From Climacteris rufus (taxonomy: Eukaryota > Chordata > Aves > Passeriformes > Climacteridae), in contig VZRZ01004218.1 in NCBI GenBank assembly GCA_013398175.1, forward strand, positions 1,003,004 to 1,067,003: 64,000 nt of DNA, given 5' to 3'. Under the pieces are notes generated by a model. That model was not told where the DNA came from. It did not search any database and was given only the letters and a program-made list of their open reading frames with translations. The translations under genes were made by a program, and so were the position numbers. Positions within the stretch are counted from its first letter, which is position 1; each line of letters begins with the position of its first letter. This document shows positions 15,301 through 27,269 of this stretch, piece by piece.

Positions 15301-16980
15301 AACAGAAAAAGCATGCACTTAGCTTAAAGTAGCTATCAAGAGTTGTACCACCACGTTTCTCCCAACCTCCACTAATATAGTTTTAAAAAAACCAACAAAG
15401 AAGCACATCAAGACACCTAGGAAATTTTGTAGGAGCAGTTTCATAAGGGACTTCATTAAACTTTTACACATCTGGCTGTCACAGCTGTATCAACAAGCAA
15501 TGTGCTGTCACCAAATGGGGTTGTCTCCATGAAACAACACAGCAGAGCTCACACAATGAGTGGGTCAGGTGCTTATGCAAGGCCAGTAACGACCCACTGC
15601 CTATAAAGCCAAAAGATGGACATCACAGGGAATGAGAGACAAGTGTCCAAACTGGGATGTTCACACATCTTGTCTGAGTTGCCATGTAGTGACTCCACAT
15701 CTGTCTACTCACCTTCCTGAAGAAAGTGCAGCCCGTGTTAAAGCTCAAAGGCAGCATCTCCTGCCACAGCCCCCCCGTGCCTGCCAAATCAGCAGAAGGC
15801 AAAGAATCCTTTTAAACCAAGAACAGTGAGGAACAGTCAGGTCACAGGACAGCTCTGTCTGCAGGAAATCCCCCTCCATACTCTTCCTCTCTGAGCAGAC
15901 TTCTCCTCACAGGAAGAGACCAAGGGCAAGATACTGATGTATCTGATTTGTCTCAGATATGACTTTGGCAGTGAAAGGAACACCAAAGTTTGGGCAGATT
16001 AATCCTACACAAGGCCCCAAGAACCAGAAGACACTTAGCAATCTCCTTTGCTTCCACACCTTGGAAGCGCTTGCTCTTGGTCCACAGGCCACTCCTTCTT
16101 TCCTTGCCTTCATGACACAGCTGCATCTTCTTTCTGTCCCCTTTGTGGGAGACACAAAGTCCCATCAGTTGGTGCAGGACTCAAAGGAAGCATGTGACCT
16201 GTAATTACTGCTCCCTGTTTCCAAAGGACATTTTAGGGAACTCGGTGGGTGTCCTGCACATTAGAAAATGGTTTCTTTCGGTGTAATTCAAACAGGAAAT
16301 GGTATCATCCAATGGACCTGGGCTGGAGGCTAAAAGTCAGTACCTCTGAACTTCACAATTAGTTTCCTAATTAACAAGCATCTACTTTGGAGCTCAATTT
16401 CTTTGTCTATAAACTCTGTCTCATGACTTCAAGTGTTTAAAATGCTTTGAATGCTGTTAACGAAAGGTGACATAAGGGAAGCATTTGCTATTCTTACATC
16501 CAAATCAATTTCTTTTTTTCCCCCTGAACATTTCTTTCAAATTAACACATTTTCTAGACTTAACTGAGTAACACTTTGGAGTGTGTTAGTAGGTAACTCG
16601 GCATGCAAGTCTTGACAAGAAGAAAGCAGAGAACCCACTGAGATAAAACACAGCAGGAAAAAAGAGGGTGTGTGCTCTTCTTTTTTTTTTTCCTGATTCA
16701 GTTACTTCTGGAAAATGTGGGGTAGTGTGAGAGGGATCTAAGGAGAGAAAAGAGTGAACATGAAATGACAATACTCCTGAACAGGAGTAGTACTGTGGTG
16801 TTTCATTTAATCGATCAAGGCTGTAGGCAAATGCAGATTCAGAAGAAACAGAAACCACAGAGACTTGGTTTAGTTTTGAAAATAATAAAACCCTTGCTGG
16901 CAAATAAGTGTGGGGGCTGATTGTTTTGGGGTTTTTTTATTTGAAGTTTTTCTTTTTGGCATTACCTTGGTCTCACAATC
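9375..16980. other. Gene-poor intergenic DNA
   Basis: I see no exon with convincing coding character and no recognisable transposon. There is an A14 homopolymer at 10555-10568. Small frames on both strands are of the length expected by chance for this composition. GC content is moderate (higher than the 33-46 kb part) but CpG stays depleted. Confidence 0.55.
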
Positions 16981-16999
16981 AGTGCTATGTTAAAAATTA

Positions 17000-17310
17000 T
17001 TGCTGAAGGATCTCGGTTCTGGCTCCCTGGGTTTTACGGGCGTAACATCTAAATGAGGAGTTGTGTACTGTGACAAATGCCCAGTGCATGCCAGCTGACT
17101 TAGAAAAGGTGACTTGGAATTTTTCAAATTCAGTATTTTTATTCTTGTAACACTTCTCTGTTCTTATCTCCTCCCCCTCAGCGTATTTCCTGTTTCCTCA
17201 TCCTGTAATAGTTATGTACACTCAAACGGTGGATCAAACACCTTTTGAGCTGTTGTCAAGTTTCATTAACATTTCTCACATCGTTTCCTGTTTTGATACT
17301 GATACCCCAG
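17000..17310. promoter_or_regulatory. Candidate conserved regulatory element with clustered ETS-like cores
   Basis: This 300-bp stretch keeps about six CpGs in otherwise CpG-poor surroundings. It also contains repeated TTTCCTG/TTTCCTC/ATCCTG ETS-type cores near 17185-17205 and another TTTCCTG near 17284. An E-box-like CAGCTG lies near 17091. CpG retention in a methylated vertebrate background often marks selection or hypomethylation. No conservation data are available here, so enhancer identity is an inference; chance clustering of short motifs is the alternative. Confidence 0.3.
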
Positions 17311-17649
17311 CAAAGGTCTGCATGAGTGGGCAGTGTAGCTGATCAATACCTCCCCTGAACTGCTGGCAGGTCATTCTCTTCATAAAGCATCATCCATTAT
17401 TCCCCCAGCTATTAAAGTGTGGGTGCTGCAGCCATAAACTCAGTAGACGTTCAAAGAAGCATGTCCCCCACCGAGTTCAGCCAGCTTTGAGGGAGAGGCA
17501 ACAAACTTTAGATAGACAAATGTAGCAAGACTGGACATGGGCCTAGGCCAGGGAGTAGCAAAGGAAGTTGCATGTGTCGGGAAACACAGGGGAGGTGCAT
17601 GTTGGTAGGAAGATGTTTCTGATCCTGGTGTAGGTATGAGGGCATCCAT

Positions 17650-17674
17650 AAAAAAAAAAAAAAAAAAAAAAAAA
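17650..17674. repeat. A25 homopolymer tract
   Basis: An uninterrupted run of 25 A. It may be a retroposon tail, but no recognisable retroposon body or target-site duplication is visible beside it. The 138-codon minus-strand frame spanning it (17440-17856) gains a phenylalanine run from it and is not treated as coding. Confidence 0.9.
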
Positions 17675-20600
17675 GCCTTTTCATTTATGCAGGCTGCAGC
17701 ACCTCTATACCATGTCCCATTTCTGAGGTTACACTTGCAATAGTGCAGTGTCCCAAAGGTGGAGACAGGCACTAATTCGTTTAAGAGAAGAAATAAAGTT
17801 TCCACTGACTTCAAAGCCACAACTGCAAGAACAAGCTTTTTGCTTCCAAGCATCAAGGTCTATTAATAAAATACTTGTCATGCAAGACACCCCAACCTGT
17901 AAGTGTGTAATGCCATGGTAAAACTGATTGACTAAGTCAGCACCAAGCAGGGACTTTATGGAGGTTTTTACATTGCTCTCCCATGTAATACCCCTGCAAA
18001 ATACAGCAGTATTTTGCTACAGAAATACAAAATATGTGTGTCAGTAGGAGGAAACAAATCTAGTGCTTTTTGTTAGCCAGCAATATTAAAAGCAGCGGAC
18101 ACATCAAGGCACATTCAAAATATGTCAGACAGTGACTGAAAGCAGTAGGAAAAAAGCCTATGTTCTCCCACATCAAACTTCAACAGGGTTTGAGGGAGGG
18201 GAGTGGAGCTTTAAATGGTTTGAGGATTAAAAAGAAGCCAAGTCACAAGAGAAAGCCATTTCAGATCCAGTATATTTGTGTTTCTAACTGAAAATCTGTG
18301 TTAAAAAAAAAAAAAAAGGAACAGAGAAGTGTGTTTTTCACAATTTTCCTTTGGTGTTTTGCTAAGTCTGTTACTTCACAGGATGTTCTATTGTCTTCAC
18401 TGCCACGATGCACAGAAACACCCTGCAAGCCACTGTGAGCTCTGATACAGTGTCTGGTGACATGAAAGAAATGTTTTGCTTTAAATACCGACAGACTGAA
18501 AATCAGTATCTGAGAGTTTTGCCACCCACACCTGCCAGACAACCTTCCCAGTTCAATGAGGTTTTAATGTTAAGGAGAAAAGCCACTAAGTCCACTACAT
18601 CCAACTGCAGGCTGATGTTTGTCGGACTCCTGAAGTACACTTCCTAAAGAAATCCCAAGATTCGGCTCTAATTGTGCCTTTTTCCAGTGCTTTCAGTGCT
18701 TTCTAGAACCTGAGGGGGTGTATGGAAAGAGGATCACTGACTTTTCAAGATTTTATTTACCCTGCTGGAGCCAGCCTATTTTTCAAAAAATATTCACTGC
18801 CAGGATTACTGTGTAGTCAGCCTCTAGGACTACAAGAGAAAGCAGCAAAGCTTTCACGTAAAAGTTGTCAGCAAAGATCTGGGACTCCACCAAGATCAGC
18901 AGCAATCACATATTTGCTCCACTGGCCTGAAATGAAGGTCCTTCCATCAGAGAACAGGAAGCCCAGACACTCTATCATAGAAATCAAGATCCCCTTTTTC
19001 TCCATAACTCAATAGGGACCTGGATTTCCCTATTTCCCAAGAAGCAAGGCCCTGAAGCAGTGGTGGGTAGGAACGGGAAAAGGTTGAAAAGGTCTAGAGA
19101 CCTGAGACTACACTGCAAAAGAAGGAGCAGATTTTGGATTACCTACCTCCACCAAGACCTTTGGCCACTGTCTGTCTGCACATCCACAACAAAGGGCAGC
19201 TTAGGTCAAGGTGGGCATTCCCACCTGGATGGCTTTGGGAATGTGAGAGCCACAAGCCCTGCTCATGTAAGGTTCCATCTGGAACCAAAACCAAAAGGCC
19301 CTTGTGAAGAATATCTTCAATAGCCCTTGGAAGAACCAAATCTACTTCCATGGACATGTCCTTCTCCCTACCAACTGGCCTGTGAGTTGGCTCTGATGAA
19401 TCCTGCCCAGAGCTTTCCCAGGGTGGAGGACCCTGCAAGGGCCAGGCTGGGCAGCCCAGGAGGAAGTTCAGGGTCCCCCTGGGCTTCATAGAGACACCAA
19501 GACACAGATGAGATGGGCTGGAGGGCTTCTGGGAATCCTGTGACTGAGAGGCAGCTCAGACCTCTGGACTAACAACAGTGTTGCCATACCTCAGCTTCAC
19601 TGTGGAAAGGAGCCAGCCTATCTGGAAGAGCAAATTCTGGAGAAAACCATTTGTCACCACCTAGACCTATCCATCATCATTATGCAAATGTACTTCTCCT
19701 GATGCAAATTTGCCCTGGGGCACCTGGTCTCAAGAGCATCCCCACCAGTCCACTGACTTTCATTTCCACACCGTGCCTCCAAGTATTAAGGCTTTTGTAG
19801 CTCGTGCCAGATCTCTTTCACAGAAGCTGCCTTGCTCAGCATGTTCCTGCAGCCACAGAATCATCCCTCACCTGCAGCAGACCCCATGGCAGGGTGGAGT
19901 GTGCAAATCTCTCCGTCCCCAGCATTTGAACCCAGTGTAGGATTTGTCTCAGCTTTCGAAGGTCTGTGATGCACAGTGTTTTGCAGAAGGCAGGCGGTGT
20001 GTATCCCAGATGAGCTACTGGGTTTGTCTGCTTGCCCTTCTCACTGGTTGTGCCCATATACACTGCGGTCTGCTGCAGTTTAGAACACTGAAAGTACAAC
20101 AAAACTCTCAAAGATGGGTGAGATGAGCCAAAGTGCCAAAATAAAAACTCCATGTGAGTGTGGTTGCACCCAGTTTTAAGGCAGCTACATTTGGCAAGGG
20201 GGGGTTAAAGGTATGGGAGGAGGTTAGTTTGTGTCATAAAATGTCAGTAAGCTTTTTATACAACCACCAGAAAAAGTCTTTCTGGATTTTTTTTTTACAC
20301 CTACAGAGTCTTATATGTTGTCTTTTCGACGCCCCAAAAATTCCCCTTAGCACTTTTATCATTCAGCATCACTCCAGAGTTTAGTCAGCCAAACCATACC
20401 CTTTCCCAGTGTTAGATAAATTGCATCTTGAAAATAGCACAGACACTAATATCACATCGTCCTAGAGCTGAGCCACATGTGAAATCTCTATCCTGTTTTT
20501 CTACAGAGATGAGTAAGATTTTCCTGTGTAATTAATATGTAATATCTTTCTGTGTATTTGTGTAAATATATAGAGCAAAGATACCACTGCAAAGATAACA

Positions 20601-23600
20601 ATTTGCCAATGCATTTTTTTGCATTTTTTTCAAATGTGGCTGTTTTACTTGCAGTTTATAGCATTTCGGTCATGTTTTGACATTTGAAGAATTTTCACCG
20701 AAAACAGACCTTGCACTAATAACAGAACCAGACATAAAACTCATAGTAATAAGGAGCAGCAGTAAACAACAGATGTACTATTTATTGCATACATTTACTA
20801 TGCATTAATGTATTAGACTTTTAAAGCAAAATTGGAATATTTGTAGTGTTTAAATAATGAGGCTAAAATGCATTATTTAAGTTACTTGCACATATTTAAC
20901 AGCAATAGTAATTACCACTGATACATATTTTTGGACAGATTTTGCCACTTTTAGATGTATCACTTTCTTAAAGAAAACAGATGTTGTTCTGTAAGCCCTG
21001 CATGTTGTAAGGCTGCAAATTCTCTAGTAACACCAAGAAAAAGAATAATTTGCAAAGACAAAAAAAAAAAAGTCCTGATTGAAAGAAGCCCATTATTGTC
21101 AGAATTGCAAAGAATTTGGGATTTAGCCAGTTTTTAATTCAATTCTTATTAAATAATTCAGCAATTAATTTTAAATTAACAAGCATACCAAAATATTCAA
21201 TTTATCAAGTGTTTGTTAGAATAAGAGTTTCCTTTATGATAAGTTGAGGTATGAGAACTTATAAAACAGCATGTTCTGGATAAAAAAAAGGATAAAATGC
21301 ATGAGTTGGTGATCCATGAGCAGCAAACAGGGCACATGGAAAGACCAGAGTCTGCCTAAAATTTGAACAACCAGCTCTACCTACACCTGTTGATTTTGGA
21401 CAGGAGGTATTTGTTCAAATGCATTCATTTATAGTGGGAGGTTTTTCATGTTACTTTTCCTTGGACTGTCCCAGAGGTGTGATGCTTGTGATCTTTTGCA
21501 GGGACAGCAGTGATTTTAAGCACCATCTGAAGCACTGGAGCAGGGAAGGTGACAGGGAGGCTGTTTGGCTGCTTGGCACAACCAGGCAGCAAAATGTTAA
21601 CTCGGCTCCACTGCTTTGAGCACGCATAACACAGGCCTTCCTCCTCTTCCTTCCCCCTTTTAGCCAGCCCCTGTGCCTCCCAGCTTGAAGTTTTCATATT
21701 CAAAACAAGGCTGCTTGCGATCGCAGCTGCATCTGCAGTAACCGTAACACCTGCTGCCAGCAGTGCCAGCCCTTTGCCTTCTGTCCTTTGGGTGGTCTTC
21801 TGCAAAGCTGAACAGCCCCAGTTTATATTTATCACCACTTACTCACTGTAGGGCACATTAAGGTAGCACAATTTACCAAGCACAGTTTTCTGATTTGCTC
21901 TAAAACCTGAGCAATTACAGCAAGAAAAACAGTTGAGCAACATACCATTGCCTTGGTTCTTACCCTCTGTTCTCAACATTTTAGGATACATTTAATTCCT
22001 TAACAGACACAGGCACAAGACCTCCTGTGTGCCCTATAGCTGCAGCCCACATGTGCTAGCAGGTCACCACGTCCCATGGCACGCTGCTGCCGGGAGCACC
22101 CTGCCATGGACACATTCAGGCATAAAGTCTGATCAGATCATCCAGAGGAGTACAATGTAGAAGGGAAAAGGACATTTCTCAGGAAAGGCTTGGGAGTTTG
22201 AATTTTTGCCAGCCTTGCTTTGAATAATTAGCACTGCTCAGGAATGCAGGCTGTACCATCAGTAGGGCATTGTCTGGTTGCACAGAGGTTGTCTCCACAT
22301 CTGCCAGCAGCATCCAAGATGGCAATACAAAGCACTGCTCTCCTGCACACTGTGTGGGCCTGTAGCCCCTCTGTGAGGCCAGACCCTGTCCCAGGGTTGG
22401 GCAAAAGCGCAGAGGTCTCCAGGCAAGGCAAACAGCAGGGAGCAGGCAGGCACAGAGTGCCCATTGTTGTCATGGCATCAGCACCTGTTGTGTCCTCTGA
22501 CAAACTTCACCTGTGAAAAAAGGTGAAATTCAGAGGCAAAAGCAAAACAAAACACATAATTTATGTCAGAAACACATTTCTAAACATCTCCTATTCTCCT
22601 TCTCCCCCACCTCAGCAGAGCCCCATCCTCAGAGCAAGGGTGAGAGAAGGGTCAGTGGGGTATGCTGGAAGCACAGACACAAATGTCTTCTCAATGAACA
22701 ACATCTGCCCTACTTGCACCGCGCTGTCACGCAGTCAGATGTGTGTGTCATACAGAAACTAGGTTACATGAAAGGGGTGTAGCTCTGTGAACCTTAATTT
22801 CAACATTGTTTCATACCTTCTGGGACAAGATGTGAAGGTTTTTATCCACTCTGGTACAGATTGGAGCAGGTCCATTGGAGGTTTGCCTGAGTAAGAGCTA
22901 AGGCAGGAAACTGGGATTTGAGCGGGCTGCTGTGCGGGGGAAAATACACCATCCTGAAAAATAAGCCTTGTCAGCCTAAAAGTGCTACTGTGTGTATGTG
23001 TTTTGTTGTGTTTTAGCTGCCCCACTGAACCCAGCCTTCCAAAAGGATGCATTGAAACTTCAAGCCATAGAACTGCCGATATCCCACATTTCCAAAGACT
23101 CCAAGTCTCCCTGTCACAATAATAAATACTTAAAATAATAAACAAGCTAGCACGTTGTGCTGGGGGCAAGCGATTCCTCTGTGGGTGTGGGCACACTCCC
23201 CAACCCTTGCCCTCCAACTCTTACATGTCCTTTCTGCCCAGGGACAGGGACCACCCTCCCAAAAGCTGCTATTCACAACCTCCAGGGATATGATGCACAC
23301 TGACATTAAACAGTACTGTTGTGTTAGAAGATGTGGAAGAGACGTGAGCAACCTGAACCATAACTATGGGCAGGTTACTCATGACTAACTCCTACATGGG
23401 CCAGATCTTACTCCACAAACACGGGGGAGGGGCCCAGGCTGCGCTTTCACAGCAGCTCAGCTCAGGGAGAGTGAGAAAGAGTGCTTTACTCCTTGTGGCA
23501 ATGAAACAGCACACAGCTTTCTCAGGTAATATCACACCTGATGTGCTTTCAGCTATTGCCATTTACACTGGGATAGCAGAGAGAGGGGGCTCGTGCAGCC

Positions 23601-24330
23601 CTGGCTCTGTCTTTAAAGGGGATATTAGCCTTGAAAGGTGATCTAAAGTTTACCTAAACAAAACTTGTTGTGTAAGATATCAGGACATACTCTCCCGACA
23701 AGCTTTCAGGTGGTGGACGTGAGTCAGGTTAGTAAGTTGGTTTACATTGCCTGTAAACTCAGGTTTTATTACAGGTGAGATATTTAAATGCTGCTTGTTC
23801 ATGCTGAATGCCAATGACATTGTGCTGCAGTACTTGTTTTGTGTGGCCATCAGCACCAATCGTGGTTTTCATGGTCTGGACTACAGCTTTCCTCCTCCAA
23901 ACGGTGCTCACTGGTACTGGCTATTTAAAAACAAGCCCATCAGCAGATTCAGAACATTCTCTCACCTCTGCACCTTCTTTTCCTTCCTGAAAACCTCCTA
24001 AAATGCTGCTTAATACACCTAGAGAACAGAAGGAAATCAACATCATGCGATTGTGTTTTAAGCCCAAATACCCACCAAAAGGATTCTGCAATATTAAAAA
24101 TTACGTTTACAATGTGATAACAGCATTTTCCCAGTGTGAATGGTACTGGCAATCATAAAAGCAAACACCTTAGGCCATCTTTGCCAAGCACAGCTTAAGG
24201 TATCGGTCCTGGGGGAGCGCAAGTACTCCTGTGCTCAGCGGAGTAGCTCTGGTATAACATATCCACTGACCTGCACTTGAACCTACCACTTGCTGTTTTC
24301 CTCTTATAATCTAAATCTGGAAATGTGCTG
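17675..24330. other. Gene-poor intergenic DNA
   Basis: No exon or recognised mobile element is seen. An A15 tract lies at 18303-18317. The part around 20.4-21.3 kb is strongly AT-rich with many homeodomain-type TAAT/ATTA cores, which could be a conserved element or simply low-GC background. The stretch 21.7-22.5 kb is richer in GC, with an isolated GCGATCGC palindrome near 21717-21724. Confidence 0.5.
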
Positions 24331-24339
24331 TCTGGTCAG

Positions 24340-24800
24340 CAGCGTACTACCAAATCATTCAGCGAAATGCTCTGGATGCCATAAAAGCGTGCCTGTGCTT
24401 GCAGCGCCATAGCAAACGAACTTGTAAAATATAGCCCGAGCACGGCTCGCAGCCTCTGGTATCACAGCCGGCGCATGTGCTGCTGCAAGGCACCTTTGTA
24501 ATGCAGCCAGGCAGCAGCTGTGTGCATTGCAGACATTGTGGGTGGGTGGCTGTCTGCGCGCTCAGCAGCTGTCCCTGCCGCCAGGCCGAGCCAGCGCCCG
24601 GCCTCCCCGGAGAGCGCCCTGGCTTGCTCGGCCAGAGACCAATTTCAGAGCACCCCGTGACAGTGGTGCTGCTGCTCGCACCCGTCCTCCTCAGTGAGGT
24701 TTTGTGGGATGTGACTGCCTCAGTCACGGGGAGAGCCTGCTCAGCCCAGATGCAGGGTTTGCCTCTGGGTAAATCGATTGGCTGCTGTGTCTCTATTCAT
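24340..24800. promoter_or_regulatory. Small CpG-island-like patch in the desert
   Basis: By hand count this ~450-bp interval holds about 20 CpGs, a roughly 0.6 observed/expected ratio at ~57% GC, while kilobases on either side hold very few. It ends with an ATCGATTGG stretch near 24775 (an inverted CCAAT core) and an AT-rich block. Overlapping frames of 122 codons (minus) and 110 codons (plus) are expected from high GC and are not convincing coding sequence. Options are an orphan CpG island, an enhancer, or a promoter of an unannotated non-coding transcript. Confidence 0.4.
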
Positions 24801-26270
24801 GAAAAATGAGTGCAGACACCGACTATTTTGTGGACGTATTTGTGCTAAAAAATACCAGGCATTAAACTGCAGCTTTGGAGTTCTTTGCCCTTTTTATTCC
24901 CAGCCCTGAAGTTCAGTCAAATCCATGCTTTTCAGTGACCTGCACGTTTGCTGCCTTTCAGCAAATCCCGTGTGTGGACCCTGGTTGCACAGAAGTCATA
25001 CCCCTGTTTGTGACCAGCATTTGTAAAGATTGCTGTTAATCCCTCCATAAACCTTCTTACCGTATGCCATTGGCTGAGAAGAGCATCCTTTAGTTTTTGT
25101 TATCAAAGAAGTTCAAAGGCCTTCATTTCCAGGTCTATCAGGTCTGCCATGAGCAGAAGGATGCTCTCAGCCACACTTGTAGAAGCCCCTGGCTTGCCAT
25201 GTGAGGGGCCTGGGGCAGGCCAGCATTTCAGAAACCTGAACCTTCAGAACTGCATCTTCTCACTGCAATTCAGAAACTGCTGCAGCAGCTGTAGAGGCCA
25301 CCAAAGGCTTGGATGGCAGCAAGCCCCAAGGATACTGGCAGTCAGAGAGAGCAAAGTGCATGATCTCACCCAAAACTGCCTTAAATCACTCTGCATCTTT
25401 CTGTTGACTTCAGTGATCTTTGCTTTCCTCCCTGAATGAGTAACAAGGATCCCAACAGATTAGACAAGTGAGAGGCATGAGCAGACAGCAGTAACAGTTT
25501 TAAAAGTGCTTACTTATATTTAGACACTTTTAACTTTTTACAGAAGTCTGACAATCTCCATGAGTCGTCATGGGTTGCCTTCTGGGGTGTCTTCTGGTTT
25601 CATGGCAGAAGCCTCACCAGCCATTTCAATCAATCCTGTGAGCAGGGAGCATTTTTCACTATGAAGTGGGTTTTTTTCCAGGCTGTGTTTTGCATTGACA
25701 CTTGAATAACATTAAGCAAACTCTTGACTCTTCTGAAGTTGTAATGTGTCATTTAGAAAGCCTTTAAGCAGGACCATACACTTTGTTCATTCTGATTAAA
25801 ATACTGGAGTGTTTTAAGCTGCACAATATGCAGAAAAGCAGCAACTGCACAAGTGAAACCTTCTTTTTCCTTCCTGGTGTAACTGGTGAGCTCTACTGGA
25901 TTTTGCATGCTGGCAATGTGCTCTGGCCACAGAGGCAGGTCTGTGGCCCTTTGGGGAACAGGGGGTGGCAGAGCTGGGCACACAGAGATCTGAATCTTCA
26001 GGACTGTTTTGGGAGTGCAGAAAACATGAATGTGGGGGCTGATTTTAATAACAGCATCTTCTTTACAACTGTCAATATTGAAGCTGCAGCTCAGAACACG
26101 GTGATCACAATGATGCAAATTAAGGTTAAGCAGCTTCAGTGCGGGACTGGGAAACCAAAGCTCTAAACCCTTCCTGAACACCTGACTAAAAGGAGAACAT
26201 CACTTTTTACGGGCTTAGTGTCACGCTGAAGGGAATTTTTCTAGGCTTGGAAGAGCAAGGAAAGATGGGA
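24801..26270. other. Gene-poor intergenic DNA
   Basis: No convincing exon or repeat. Two overlapping opposed frames of 142 and 127 codons lie at 25753-26181; neither has recognisable protein features, and their mutual overlap argues that at most one could be real. Confidence 0.5.
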
Positions 26271-26277
26271 AAATGAA

Positions 26278-26336
26278 CAGGATTTTTAAATCCTGTTTAA
26301 AAGGCTGCTCTACCTTATGTAGAAATGCCTTTTAAA
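26278..26336. repeat. Two adjacent perfect inverted repeats (tandem hairpins)
   Basis: The first is CAGGATTT, a TT centre, then AAATCCTG (26278-26295). The second starts at the very next base: arms TTTAAAAGGC (26296-26305) and GCCTTTTAAA (26327-26336) enclose 21 nt. Inside that loop TCTAC and GTAGA can pair around a 5-nt CTTAT tip. The stems are directly visible; any function (structured RNA, microRNA-like precursor) is speculative, and the stem is shorter than usual for a microRNA. Confidence 0.6.
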
Positions 26337-27084
26337 AGCAAACTGAAAAGGGGAAAGAAAAATGGAATTGCATGAAGGATTTCTGTCCCACTTGCTCCCT
26401 CCCACCTAGCAGAGAGGAGAGGGAGGCAGAAGAGAAAACAAGCTCAGAGGAGTCTCAGTAGATGCTTTTCTGCTGTCTCAAAACCCTCTTGGTATTCCTG
26501 GTGCACCGAAGTTATCTCAGACCACAGCCAGCAGCAGTACAGACACCATGTGTCTCAGGGAGCCTGACACCCTGCACAGCTTTGTGATGCTGGGGTTGCT
26601 CCCCTTTGATAACAGTGAACAACAAGCACTGGTGCCAACACTTCTCAGCAGGCCTCCAGGGCTTGGCAAAGCAGGCACAGGCCCATTTTGGGGACCTCTT
26701 TATCCCTTGAAAAAACTAACTAAGAAGCCAAAGGAGAGAGGTAAATCTGTTGTTTCCAATGAGGCCTGTGGGCCAGTGCCAGAAGAAAACCAAATGATAA
26801 ATTACATATTGTATGAAATTATCAAATCTTAAACTGTATGTTAAGAAGCATCCAGAAACAGTTATTTCCATTACCCACTGAGGACCATCTATCTAGCAAC
26901 TGATAGACTTTGGAAGTTGTTTCATTAGCACTTGCCAGACACCCACTTCTCTTATCAGACCTTTGTTCCCAGGGAGCACTGGGCTGGGAGAGCCCTCCTA
27001 TGCTCACAACTTCTTCTTGGATCACAATGACTTCTTTATATTTACAAAATCTTTATTAGCCTCCAGAGGCCCAGATAAAGACAA

Positions 27085-27260
27085 AAGACCATAAAAATGT
27101 CTATAAGAGGTCAGACCAAAGGTCCCTCTAGCCCAATATCCTGCCTCTAAAGCTGACAATAGGGAAGAGTACAGGACTAGGGCAAGCCTATAGTAAAACT
27201 ACCACGATATACTCTATCAGCTTCCAGTGATTTGGAGGTCAGGGACTTCCTGACCCAGAT
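27085..27260 (-). mobile_element. Old CR1/L3-type LINE 3'-end fragment
   Basis: The stretch around 27110-27150 (GGTCAGACCAAAGGTCC, then CTAGCCCAATATCCTG) is the well-known amniote CR1/L3-type tail read from its 3' side. About 70 bp further on, a degenerate CAGCTTCCAGTGATTTGGAGG block and CAGGGACTTCCTGACCC match the next part of that consensus in order. The element is therefore in minus orientation, 5'-truncated and old. It carries no intact reading frame. The right boundary is approximate because similarity fades. Confidence 0.65.
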
Positions 27261-27269
27261 ATGGTATGT

